A stretch of DNA of 64,000 nucleotides from Bacteroidota bacterium. GTDB lineage: Bacteria > Bacteroidota > Bacteroidia > Flavobacteriales_D > Sanyastnellaceae. Each line of letters starts with the position of its first letter. Position 1 is the first letter of the stretch. The notes beneath the pieces were generated by a model. The model saw only the letters and a program-made list of their open reading frames with translations, searched no databases and was not told the origin of the DNA. The stretch covers positions 8,187 through 72,186 of the forward strand of contig NVXE01000004.1 of NCBI GenBank assembly GCA_002746975.1. The letters are read 5' to 3'. The position numbers were made by a program, and so were the translations under genes. Shown piece by piece: positions 34,448 through 41,871 of the stretch.

Positions 34448-35679
34448 ATGAAAACTCAAAATATGACGTTGAAGCGATTAGACGCGAGTTTCCAATTCTC
34501 GAAAGAGAAGTAAATGGATTTCCGTTAGTATATTTAGATAGTGCGGCATCTGCCCAAAAACCCGTCGCTGTAATAGAGTCTCAGCGTGAGTATTTAAGCC
34601 ACTTTCACAGCAATATCCATCGTGGGGTTCACACATTAGCGACTCAAGCGACAGAGGCATTTGAGGGCGCTAGAGAAACTATCCGGTCACACTTCAATGC
34701 TACATATACAGCTGAAATAATATTTACGTCGGGTACGACTGATGGGATAAATTTGGTCGCGGGGACTTGGGGCAGAGCAAATTTAAAACCCGACTCAATA
34801 GTCGTTTTAACTAGAATGGAGCACCATAGTAATATTGTCCCATGGCAAATATTATCCTATGAAATCGGCTTTAAAATCGAAGTGGTTGAACTGCTTACAG
34901 ACGGTTCTTTAAACATGAAAGAATTCATGGAGAAGATGGAATTATCTCCAGATTTGGTCTGTTTCACTCACGTATCTAATACATTAGGAACGATTAATGA
35001 TGTTAAAAAGCTTACTTCCTTAGCCCAAAACGCTGGAGCAATCGTTCTTATTGACGGAGCGCAAGCAGCTCCTCACATTAAGGTCGATTTGCTTGACATA
35101 GGTTGCGATTTCTATGTTGCTTCAGCCCATAAAATGTACGGTCCTACCGGTATAGGTTTCCTATATGGTCGTCTTGAATTGCTTGAGGCCATGCCTCCAT
35201 GGAGAGGAGGTGGGGAGATGATTGCAAGTGTGAGTTTTGAAGATCGCACGACATTTAATGTGCCCCCATATAAGTTTGAGGCAGGGACCCCAAATATCTC
35301 AGCAGTTATTGCCTTCGGGGCTGCCATAGATTGGATGAACAAAGTGGGAATTGAGTCGATTTCTATGCACGAGCAAGCTTTGACTCGTTACGCTCACAAT
35401 GAACTACTCAAAATCCCCGGCCTGAAAATATACGGCACGGCAAAAGAAAAAGCTGGAGTTGTAAGCTTTCTCGTCAAAGGAACACATCCCTCCGATCTAG
35501 GCACACTGCTAGACCAACTAGGCATAGCTGTTCGCACAGGACACCACTGTACAGAACCATTAATGACTAAGCTCGAAATACCAGGTACGGTTCGCGCTTC
35601 GTTCGCAGCATATACTACTTTTGCTGAAATAGATGCTTTAACAGCGGGTATAAATAGAGCCGTTAAGATGTTGAACTAA
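34444..35679 (+). CDS. sufS: Cysteine desulfurase SufS
   Basis: This PLP enzyme removes sulfur from cysteine as a persulfide and passes it to SufE and SufB. The 411-residue protein is a group II desulfurase: the PLP lysine is Lys230 in SAHKMYGP and the persulfide-carrying cysteine is Cys369 in RTGHHCTEP. Length is normal. The start overlaps sufD, and the stop overlaps the Crp-like regulator by one base, so all are on one transcript. Its partner sufE lies 6 kb downstream. Confidence 0.97.
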   Translation: MNENSKYDVEAIRREFPILEREVNGFPLVYLDSAASAQKPVAVIESQREYLSHFHSNIHRGVHTLATQATEAFEGARETIRSHFNATYTAEIIFTSGTTDGINLVAGTWGRANLKPDSIVVLTRMEHHSNIVPWQILSYEIGFKIEVVELLTDGSLNMKEFMEKMELSPDLVCFTHVSNTLGTINDVKKLTSLAQNAGAIVLIDGAQAAPHIKVDLLDIGCDFYVASAHKMYGPTGIGFLYGRLELLEAMPPWRGGGEMIASVSFEDRTTFNVPPYKFEAGTPNISAVIAFGAAIDWMNKVGIESISMHEQALTRYAHNELLKIPGLKIYGTAKEKAGVVSFLVKGTHPSDLGTLLDQLGIAVRTGHHCTEPLMTKLEIPGTVRASFAAYTTFAEIDALTAGINRAVKMLN

Positions 35680-36308
35680 TGTTAGATGTTCTACGGGAAA
35701 ATTTCGGCCATCTTTTTGAAGACGAATTGTTGGTAGAAATAAGTAGGGTAAGTAAGTACACGAAGGTTGACGCGGGTGATACCTTAATGGAATTAGGTAG
35801 TTCAGTTACCCATATGCCCCTCCTTATTGAGGGAGCGATTAAAATCTTCCGTCTTGATGATGATTATAGAGAACAAATTCTATATTTTCTAGAAAGAGGT
35901 GATACTTGCGCTCTTACTCTCAACTGTTGTGTAGGAAAAGTTCACAGCGAAATAAAAGCGGTTGCGGAAGTTGACTCCGAGTTAATTTTTGTTCCTGCCG
36001 AGTATATGGAAACGTTTTTGAAATACCATAGCTGGAGCAAATTCGTGTTCGATAGCTTTAATAACAGGCTAGTAGAGCTATTGGAAGTGATTGATTCATT
36101 GGCGTTTATGAAGCTAGACGAAAGGCTTTATAATTACCTGCGAGATAAAGTTTTGATCAATTCAAACCAACTTTTAGAGATTACCCACAGCATAATTGCC
36201 CAGGAGATGAACACCTCACGTGTAGTAATATCTAGAGTATTAAAAAAGCTTGAACTGGAAAACAAAATTAAACTTCACAGAAATAAGATTGAAGTAATAG
36301 AGATTTGA
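35679..36308 (+). CDS. Crp/Fnr-family regulator with cysteine cluster, in the suf operon
   Basis: The 209-residue protein has a cyclic-nucleotide-binding-like domain (residues 10-115), a dimerisation helix and a Crp-type helix-turn-helix (about 160-200, with IAQEMNTSRVVISRVLKKLE). The only cysteines are Cys77, Cys83 and Cys84 in DTCALTLNCC, where Crp has its cAMP phosphate-binding residues. It is therefore unlikely to bind cAMP, and a thiol, metal or sulfur signal is a better guess. Its ATG overlaps the sufS stop (TAATG). Three rhodanese genes follow, two of their transcription units preceded by GTAAC-N4-GTKAC sites that suit this family. Role in sulfur homeostasis is inferred. Confidence 0.88.
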   Translation: MLDVLRENFGHLFEDELLVEISRVSKYTKVDAGDTLMELGSSVTHMPLLIEGAIKIFRLDDDYREQILYFLERGDTCALTLNCCVGKVHSEIKAVAEVDSELIFVPAEYMETFLKYHSWSKFVFDSFNNRLVELLEVIDSLAFMKLDERLYNYLRDKVLINSNQLLEITHSIIAQEMNTSRVVISRVLKKLELENKIKLHRNKIEVIEI

Positions 36309-36312
36309 CTGT

Positions 36313-36326
36313 GTAACAAATGTGAC
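36313..36326 (+). promoter_or_regulatory. Putative Crp/Fnr-type operator before the first rhodanese
   Basis: GTAAC-AAAT-GTGAC is an imperfect dyad with the five-base half-sites and four-base spacer typical of Crp/Fnr-family sites. It lies 5 bases after the stop of the Crp-like gene. A CAACTTTG box at 36349 predicts a start near 36361, placing this dyad's centre at about -41, the position from which class II Crp/Fnr activators work. Confidence 0.55.
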
Positions 36327-36376
36327 AGTAGTAGTTGAAATTAAGTATCAACTTTGTACCTCATTAAACAGACAAA

Positions 36377-36649
36377 ATGAATATTCAAGAATTAATTAAC
36401 AACGCAACAACTACAATTGTTGACGTTCGTACCCCAAGTGAATTTATGGGAGGAAGTGTTCCTGGCTCAGTAAACATTCCACTTAACGAGGTGGTTTCTC
36501 GTATTGATGAGTTGAGACTTATGCAACCGATGGTTCTTTGTTGTGCTTCAGGAGGTCGCAGTGGCCAAGCCGTGGATTACCTATCATCTCAGGGCCTTGA
36601 CGTGGTTAATGGAGGAGGATGGAAATCGGTTAATGCACAAAAGGTTTAA
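36377..36649 (+). CDS. Single-domain rhodanese (cytoplasmic)
   Basis: Rhodaneses carry sulfane sulfur on an active-site cysteine. This 90-residue protein is a single rhodanese domain with no signal peptide. DVRTPSEF lies at residues 16-23 and the catalytic loop CASGGR at 56-61, preceded by another Cys55, giving an unusual Cys-Cys pair. The C-terminal GGGWKS matches the family. It is the first of three rhodaneses and follows a Crp-like regulator and its putative operator. Likely acceptor or donor of persulfide sulfur; the substrate is unknown. Confidence 0.9.
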   Translation: MNIQELINNATTTIVDVRTPSEFMGGSVPGSVNIPLNEVVSRIDELRLMQPMVLCCASGGRSGQAVDYLSSQGLDVVNGGGWKSVNAQKV

Positions 36650-36671
36650 ATAACACATTAATAGTATCGCA

Positions 36672-36977
36672 ATGTTAGAGATGATAGCAAAGATGTTCAA
36701 AGGAACTAATTACAAGGAGCTTATATCACAAGGAGCTGTAATCGTAGATGTTAGAACCCCTGGTGAGTTTAAGTCAGGACATATCAAAGGGTCGAAAAAC
36801 ATTCCCCTCAACACCATATCAAAGAAGGCGCTTGACATTAAAAAATGGAATAAAACAGTTGTAGTTTGTTGTGCCTCTGGAATGAGAAGTGGACAAGCAA
36901 AGAGTATCTTGAAAAATAACGGCATTGAAGCTCATAACGGAGGGGGGTGGTCCTCACTTCAGTATAAGATTAAATAG
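36672..36977 (+). CDS. Single-domain rhodanese (cytoplasmic), second copy
   Basis: The 101-residue protein is a near-sister of the preceding gene. DVRTPGEF lies at residues 26-33 and the catalytic loop CASGMR at 67-72, again with an extra Cys66 just before it. NGGGWSSL at the end repeats the pattern of the first copy. The 22-base gap and shared motifs suggest tandem duplication and co-transcription with 36377. No signal peptide is present. Confidence 0.9.
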   Translation: MLEMIAKMFKGTNYKELISQGAVIVDVRTPGEFKSGHIKGSKNIPLNTISKKALDIKKWNKTVVVCCASGMRSGQAKSILKNNGIEAHNGGGWSSLQYKIK

Positions 36978-36981
36978 TTGT

Positions 36982-36995
36982 GTAACGTTTGTTAC
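36982..36995 (+). promoter_or_regulatory. Putative Crp/Fnr-type operator before the lipoprotein rhodanese
   Basis: GTAAC-GTTT-GTTAC is a perfect inverted repeat with a four-base spacer. It shares the frame GTGTAAC...TGT.AC.GT with the site at 36313. It begins 5 bases past the stop of the second rhodanese, exactly as the first site follows the regulator gene. A TAAATTGC box at 37009 may be the matching -7 element. Confidence 0.6.
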
Positions 36996-37046
36996 TGTGT
37001 TTTAATCCTAAATTGCGTAAACTCGCATTAGATTAGAAAGAACAGG

Positions 37047-37448
37047 ATGATAAAGAAGATTAAAATGGCTATTTTAGTAGCCTTCACAGCTATTTTTAGC
37101 GCATGCACAGGCCAAACAACATCTCCAGCGAGTGTTGTAAATCTCACTCCTGCTGAGTTCAGTGAAATTATAAAAAACGGTGGAGTCATTCTTGATGTTA
37201 GAACTCCAAGCGAGGTCGCAAATGGACACATTCCTTCGGCGATAAACATTGACTATTACGGTGACAATTTCGAAACGAACGTTAGCGTCCTAGATAAAAC
37301 ATCTGAGGTATACGTTTATTGCAGAAGTGGAAAACGAAGTGCAGCAGCAGCAACAATCCTTAAAAATCAAGGCTACACGAACGTTTACAACCTCTTAGGA
37401 GGAATAAATGCTTGGAAATCCGAAGGACTACCTACGAGTAATAAATAA
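37047..37448 (+). CDS. Rhodanese-domain lipoprotein
   Basis: The 133-residue protein has a signal peptide with lipobox FSAC (Cys20), so the rhodanese domain lies outside the inner membrane. DVRTPSEV at residues 50-57 and the canonical loop CRSGKR at 92-97 show an intact sulfurtransferase site, and the end LLGGINAWKSEG is typical. Unlike the two cytoplasmic copies it has a single active-site Cys. The set therefore covers both sides of the membrane. A perfect GTAAC/GTTAC dyad precedes it. Confidence 0.9.
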   Translation: MIKKIKMAILVAFTAIFSACTGQTTSPASVVNLTPAEFSEIIKNGGVILDVRTPSEVANGHIPSAINIDYYGDNFETNVSVLDKTSEVYVYCRSGKRSAAAATILKNQGYTNVYNLLGGINAWKSEGLPTSNK

Positions 37449-37493
37449 GAATATTGTATACCCCGAACATTATTATCCCTCATACTTAAAAAA

Positions 37494-39209
37494 GTGAAAA
37501 CAATCAACACCCTAGGCCTATTAAGCCTATCCTTCCTCTTCTCTACTACTATTATAGCTCAGAATCCGCTTGTAATACCTCCAGCTCTTAGTGGAACAGA
37601 TTTCGATCTTACTATCCAGCATGGTTCTGTTGAGTTTACTCCAGGCGTTACTACATCGACTATGGGAGTTAACGGAGATATTTTAGGCCCGACTTTAATT
37701 TTCACTCAGGGAGAGACTGTAAATATAGCCGTTCATAACGAGATAGGTGATACGACAACAGTTCACTGGCACGGGATGCATATCCCAGCAGCTATGGACG
37801 GAGGCCCCCACACCCCGATTCCTCCTGGCACTACCTGGAACCCTACTTTCACAATTATGGACCACGCATCGACAATGTGGTACCACCCCCACCTTATGCA
37901 TAAAACGAATACCCACATTCAGATGGGTATCGCAGGCTTCGTAATTATCAAGGACGCTGAAGAAGCGGCTCTTAACCTTCCTCGTACATACGGTGTAGAT
38001 GATATTCCAGTAGTATTCCAAACCAAAACTATCGACGAAAACGGTCAAATAGACACCGATATGGCTCATGCGGGAATGGACACACTAGTCCTAGCTAACG
38101 GTACTCCTAATGCTTATTTCGATGCCCCAGCCCAAATGTTTCGAGTAAGAATGCTCGACGCTTCTTCGGAACGGTCATACAACATAGGCCTTAGCAATAA
38201 CGCCCCGTTCGTTGTAATCGGTTCTGACGGGGGGCTTTTAACATCGGGCACTCCACTTACACGGCTATTAATTTCTCCGGGAGAACGATACGAAATTATT
38301 ATAGATTTATCAGGATTGGAAGGAGAATCAGTTCAAATCATGAATTATGGTTCTGCAATGCCAGCAGGTGTTTACGGTAATGCTACCACCCTTGGACCTT
38401 CATCACCGGATCCTATTCCGTTTTATTACGATAACCCATTAAACGGATCAGATTTTGCTTTATTAACACTAAATGTTGGTCCACAAACGGCAAATCCGGT
38501 TTTGAGTACACCTCAAACACTTGCCGCAACGACTGACCTAGAGTATTCGTCAGTAGATTTTACACGTCAGATATTGATGTCTCCTGTTGGAGGAATGATG
38601 GGTCCACAAGGACTAACAGGCCCATTTCAATTTAATGGCAACCTATTCGATATGAACGTGGTGAATTATGAGGTTGATTTGAATAATACAGAGGTTTGGA
38701 CTATCACAAACCAAAGCGCGATATCTCACCCTTTCCATATTCACGATGTACAATTTAATATCCAAGAATATGACGGAGGTCTACCCCCTCCGCATATGCA
38801 AGGCTGGAAAGATGTAGTTCTTATTCCTCCATTTATGGGGACTGTGAAGTTCATTACTAAATTTGAAGACTTTGCCGATCCAGATGTTCCTTATATGTAC
38901 CACTGCCATATCTTAGTACATGAGGAAGGCGGAATGATGGGTCAATTCGTTGTGATAGATAGGGAAGGAGTGGGAAGCGTAATTGAGAACGAAACTTTCA
39001 GTTTATATCCTAACCCCGCGTCAGAAAATATTAGAATTGAGTTAAATAACGTAGGGAGTAATGAAATAACGATTCGTGATATTAGCGGTAGAACAGTGAT
39101 GGTGTTGAGTATAAATGGAGCATCAACGTCTTTGGACGTAAGCTCGTTTATTCCTGGAGTTTATTTTGTATCGATTGGAAACACTACAGCTCGCTTCATA
39201 AAAGATTAA
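37494..39209 (+). CDS. Secreted multicopper oxidase with T9SS type A domain
   Basis: The 571-residue protein has a signal peptide (cleavage near IIAQ, residue 23) and three cupredoxin domains. The copper ligands are all visible: HWHGMH at 91-96, WYHPHLMH near 137, HPFHIHDVQ near 413 and HCHILVHEEGGMM near 478, with a Met axial ligand as in CueO and CotA. A C-terminal sorting domain (YPNPASENI to the terminal KD) directs it to the type IX system. Relatives oxidise Cu(I), phenols, bilirubin or metals. The start is GTG at 37494. It lies beside three rhodaneses, so an oxidative metal- or sulfur-stress role is possible but unproven. Confidence 0.92.
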   Translation: MKTINTLGLLSLSFLFSTTIIAQNPLVIPPALSGTDFDLTIQHGSVEFTPGVTTSTMGVNGDILGPTLIFTQGETVNIAVHNEIGDTTTVHWHGMHIPAAMDGGPHTPIPPGTTWNPTFTIMDHASTMWYHPHLMHKTNTHIQMGIAGFVIIKDAEEAALNLPRTYGVDDIPVVFQTKTIDENGQIDTDMAHAGMDTLVLANGTPNAYFDAPAQMFRVRMLDASSERSYNIGLSNNAPFVVIGSDGGLLTSGTPLTRLLISPGERYEIIIDLSGLEGESVQIMNYGSAMPAGVYGNATTLGPSSPDPIPFYYDNPLNGSDFALLTLNVGPQTANPVLSTPQTLAATTDLEYSSVDFTRQILMSPVGGMMGPQGLTGPFQFNGNLFDMNVVNYEVDLNNTEVWTITNQSAISHPFHIHDVQFNIQEYDGGLPPPHMQGWKDVVLIPPFMGTVKFITKFEDFADPDVPYMYHCHILVHEEGGMMGQFVVIDREGVGSVIENETFSLYPNPASENIRIELNNVGSNEITIRDISGRTVMVLSINGASTSLDVSSFIPGVYFVSIGNTTARFIKD

Positions 39210-39341
39210 TCATTTACCCCTAGTATTTTGTTTTGTTAATGGTTTCGCTAAGACGAAATAAATCTGTATATTGACACAGTATTTATTTGTTAAACATTGA
39301 TTTACGACCTGCAAGCTGTAAATCATAAAATTGAAACCTAT

Positions 39342-41348
39342 ATGAAATCAATGCTATTTACAACGGGGCTTCTCGTCCTTTCGTTTGCCTCGTTTGGCCA
39401 ATGCGAAGAAGGGGAATCATCAGTATCTTTTGAAATTACTACTGATAACTGGGGATATGAAGTTTATTGGGAACTTACTCCTGCTGGCGAATCATGTGGA
39501 GGACCTGAGACGTTAGCATGGGGAGGAAACTCTTCTGTTGGGTGCAACGCATCTAACGCGGGTGGTGGTTATGGTAACAACACTACGATTAATGAGGGTC
39601 CTTGGTGCCTAACGAGTGGTGAAACATACACGATTCTTTCCCGTGACTCATACGGAGATGGAGGGGCTGGATTTACTGTAAATGTGGAGACTTTTCCTAT
39701 GTTTGAATTCCATGCTTCTTCTAACAGTGAAACGTTCTTTTTCGAAGTAAATACACCGCCTGAGCTAGATGGGGAACTGCATGAAATCACAACACCTTCT
39801 ACAGTTTACATGGGTGCTGTTTCTATTTCTGGAGAGGTAAAAAACCTCGGCTCGACTACAATTGAATCTATGAATGTAAACTACTCGATAGATGGAGTAA
39901 CTATGGGTTCAACAAATATGTCAGGGCTTAACATTGCCCCATTTACATTAATGGAATATTCACACCCTGTGAATTGGTATCCTCCTGCTGAAGGTAGTTA
40001 CGAGCTGGAGCTATGGATAACGAATATTAACGATAACTGGTTCGATTCGGTGCCTTCAAACGACATGGCGTCAAAGACTGTAAATGTTATCTCGTCCATT
40101 CCAGATATTACTCCTTCGTATTATTCTAATGGAAACACCTTTTCTTATATCGAAATAGTCAATAGTTCGGATCAGGTATTTTCTCCTATGGATATCGATT
40201 TCCAACTGAATGGAGATCTCTGGGTAATAAATTTAGGGACTGAAAATTCTGGTGGTTCTACCGTGAGGGTTACTAATCCAGGCTCTTCAGGCCAAACCGA
40301 CCTTTGGCAACAAGACGGAAATGCTTGGCATTTCATGTCTCTACCTTCTGGAATAGCAATGGGTAACGGAGACTCTTTCGCAATTTCCCCATCAGTATTT
40401 GATGCTAATCACGGTAATGGAGAGCCCTTTACTGGGCCGAGTCTTTGGTCGACTGACCCCGATGTTTACGCTCAACCTTCTGGGGGAAATGGAAGTCATT
40501 TAGACATGCTTCACGAGAGTCCACTATCTTTAGGAATAGCCTTTGAAAGTGGGAATTCGTACTGGGTTTATGATTCATTTAATAATGATATAGCCAAATA
40601 TAACTTCTCCACAGACCACGGACCAGGAAACTCAGACCATGGAGATGGAGAGATTACGAGATACCAAGGAATGGGATTAGATGCGATAAATTCAGGTATA
40701 GCTTGTCACCTTGAATTTGATTCTGAACGCCGTTGGTTATACTTTGTGGATGGAGGAAACCAAAGAATTTTGCGATTAGATGTTACTACGGGATATATAG
40801 GAGGTAATCCTAACTGGGGCCCACACGAGGGTTTGGCTCTTTATAAAAAAGTCGAAGGATTTACTTGGGAAGAAGTAGTTGTTTCGGGACTTGTAGAGCC
40901 AGCAGGGATTGATGTTGTGGGAAACAGCATGGTAGTTACTGACCACAGTAATGGAGACGTTGTTTTTTACGACATCAGCAGCATGCCGGCTGTTGAAGTA
41001 GGGAGGTTAGAGACAGGAGAGCCAGGAATTATGGGAGTTGTTTTGGGACCTCAAGGAAGACTGTGGTACTGCAATAAAGACCTAAATAAGGTTGTGTTAG
41101 TGGAGCCGAGTAATGTTGTGATGTCAGTAGATGCAGTTACAAATCAAATAGAGCCTTTAGTTGTATATCCTAACCCGGCACATGATGTTATTACAGTTGA
41201 GGGGAATGTGGGGACGATTGTGGTTTTTGACATTAACGGGAAGGAAGTAATAAGAGATTTCGGATCGAGAATTAACGTAAGCGGACTAAGTAAAGGGACT
41301 TACTTTATTGAAGCGGGGTTGAGAAAAGTGGCTTTCATAAAAGAATAG
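39342..41348 (+). CDS. Secreted T9SS protein with CARDB-like and beta-propeller segments
   Basis: The 668-residue protein has a signal peptide ending ASFGQ (residue 20). Residues 21-130 form a Cys-containing beta domain with a DSYGDGGAGF motif. A CARDB/Ig-like stretch (GEVKNLGSTTIESMNVNYSI) lies near 165-245. Residues about 290-590 have NHL/SMP-30-like propeller features, such as LEFDSERRWLYFVDGGNQRI and GPQGRLWYCNKDLN. The last 75 residues, from VYPNPAHD, are a type A sorting domain. It is a cell-surface or released protein of unknown ligand. The ATG at 39342 precedes a proper signal peptide; a 15-codon longer frame does not. A perfect terminator follows. Confidence 0.85.
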   Translation: MKSMLFTTGLLVLSFASFGQCEEGESSVSFEITTDNWGYEVYWELTPAGESCGGPETLAWGGNSSVGCNASNAGGGYGNNTTINEGPWCLTSGETYTILSRDSYGDGGAGFTVNVETFPMFEFHASSNSETFFFEVNTPPELDGELHEITTPSTVYMGAVSISGEVKNLGSTTIESMNVNYSIDGVTMGSTNMSGLNIAPFTLMEYSHPVNWYPPAEGSYELELWITNINDNWFDSVPSNDMASKTVNVISSIPDITPSYYSNGNTFSYIEIVNSSDQVFSPMDIDFQLNGDLWVINLGTENSGGSTVRVTNPGSSGQTDLWQQDGNAWHFMSLPSGIAMGNGDSFAISPSVFDANHGNGEPFTGPSLWSTDPDVYAQPSGGNGSHLDMLHESPLSLGIAFESGNSYWVYDSFNNDIAKYNFSTDHGPGNSDHGDGEITRYQGMGLDAINSGIACHLEFDSERRWLYFVDGGNQRILRLDVTTGYIGGNPNWGPHEGLALYKKVEGFTWEEVVVSGLVEPAGIDVVGNSMVVTDHSNGDVVFYDISSMPAVEVGRLETGEPGIMGVVLGPQGRLWYCNKDLNKVVLVEPSNVVMSVDAVTNQIEPLVVYPNPAHDVITVEGNVGTIVVFDINGKEVIRDFGSRINVSGLSKGTYFIEAGLRKVAFIKE

Positions 41349-41371
41349 GAGAATCTAAGACTTTATCAGTG

Positions 41372-41411
41372 GGGAGATGTAATGGCATTAGGCTATTACA
41401 TCTCCCTTTTT
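41372..41411 (+). terminator. Rho-independent terminator after the T9SS gene
   Basis: A perfect 12-base-pair stem GGGAGATGTAAT / ATTACATCTCCC with an 11-base loop is followed by TTTTT. It closes the transcript of the gene at 39342. Only 5 bases separate it from the sufE -7 box, so the terminator occupies the -33 region of the sufE promoter and rules out an earlier sufE start at 41369. Confidence 0.93.
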
Positions 41412-41416
41412 ATAAA

Positions 41417-41424
41417 TACCTTTG
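41417..41424 (+). promoter_or_regulatory. Leaderless-type promoter of sufE
   Basis: TACCTTTG, a full match to TAnnTTTG, begins 12 bases before the sufE ATG (TACCTTTGCGTT then ATG). The region where a -33 element should be is taken up by the terminator stem and T-run. Confidence 0.65.
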
Positions 41425-41428
41425 CGTT

Positions 41429-41863
41429 ATGGGAAACACGAAATTGTTAGAGAAGCGGCAAGAAGAAGTAGTGGAGGAATTTTCGATGTTCGGGGATTGG
41501 ATGGAGAAATACGAACATATTATTGAAATAGGTAAGGAGTTGTTGCCTATGGATGAGAAGGATAAGGTTGAAGAAAATTTGATAAAAGGATGCCAAAGCA
41601 GGGTTTGGCTTACAGCAAAACTAAACTCACAAGGTGAAGTGATTTTCTCAGCAGATAGCGACGCAATAATCACCAAGGGCATGGTTGCTTTGATGGTGAG
41701 GGTGCTGAGTGGTGCGACGCCTACAGAAATAGCCCAGGTGAAGCTACATTTCTTAGATGAAATAGGGTTTCATCAGCACCTAAGTCCAACCCGCTCAAAT
41801 GGGCTTGCCTCTATGGTAAAGCAAATGAAAATGTATGGATTAGTGTATTCTTCGCGTTCTTAG
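41429..41863 (+). CDS. sufE: Sulfur acceptor protein SufE
   Basis: SufE takes the persulfide sulfur from SufS and hands it to the SufBCD scaffold. The 144-residue protein has the active-site cysteine Cys55 in LIKGCQSRVWL and the conserved C-terminal GLASMVKQMK region. It is separated from the suf operon by about 5 kb of rhodanese and secreted-protein genes and has its own promoter. A flippase gene follows after 8 bases and is probably co-transcribed despite having no obvious link. Confidence 0.95.
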   Translation: MGNTKLLEKRQEEVVEEFSMFGDWMEKYEHIIEIGKELLPMDEKDKVEENLIKGCQSRVWLTAKLNSQGEVIFSADSDAIITKGMVALMVRVLSGATPTEIAQVKLHFLDEIGFHQHLSPTRSNGLASMVKQMKMYGLVYSSRS

Positions 41864-41871
41864 TGAAATAG

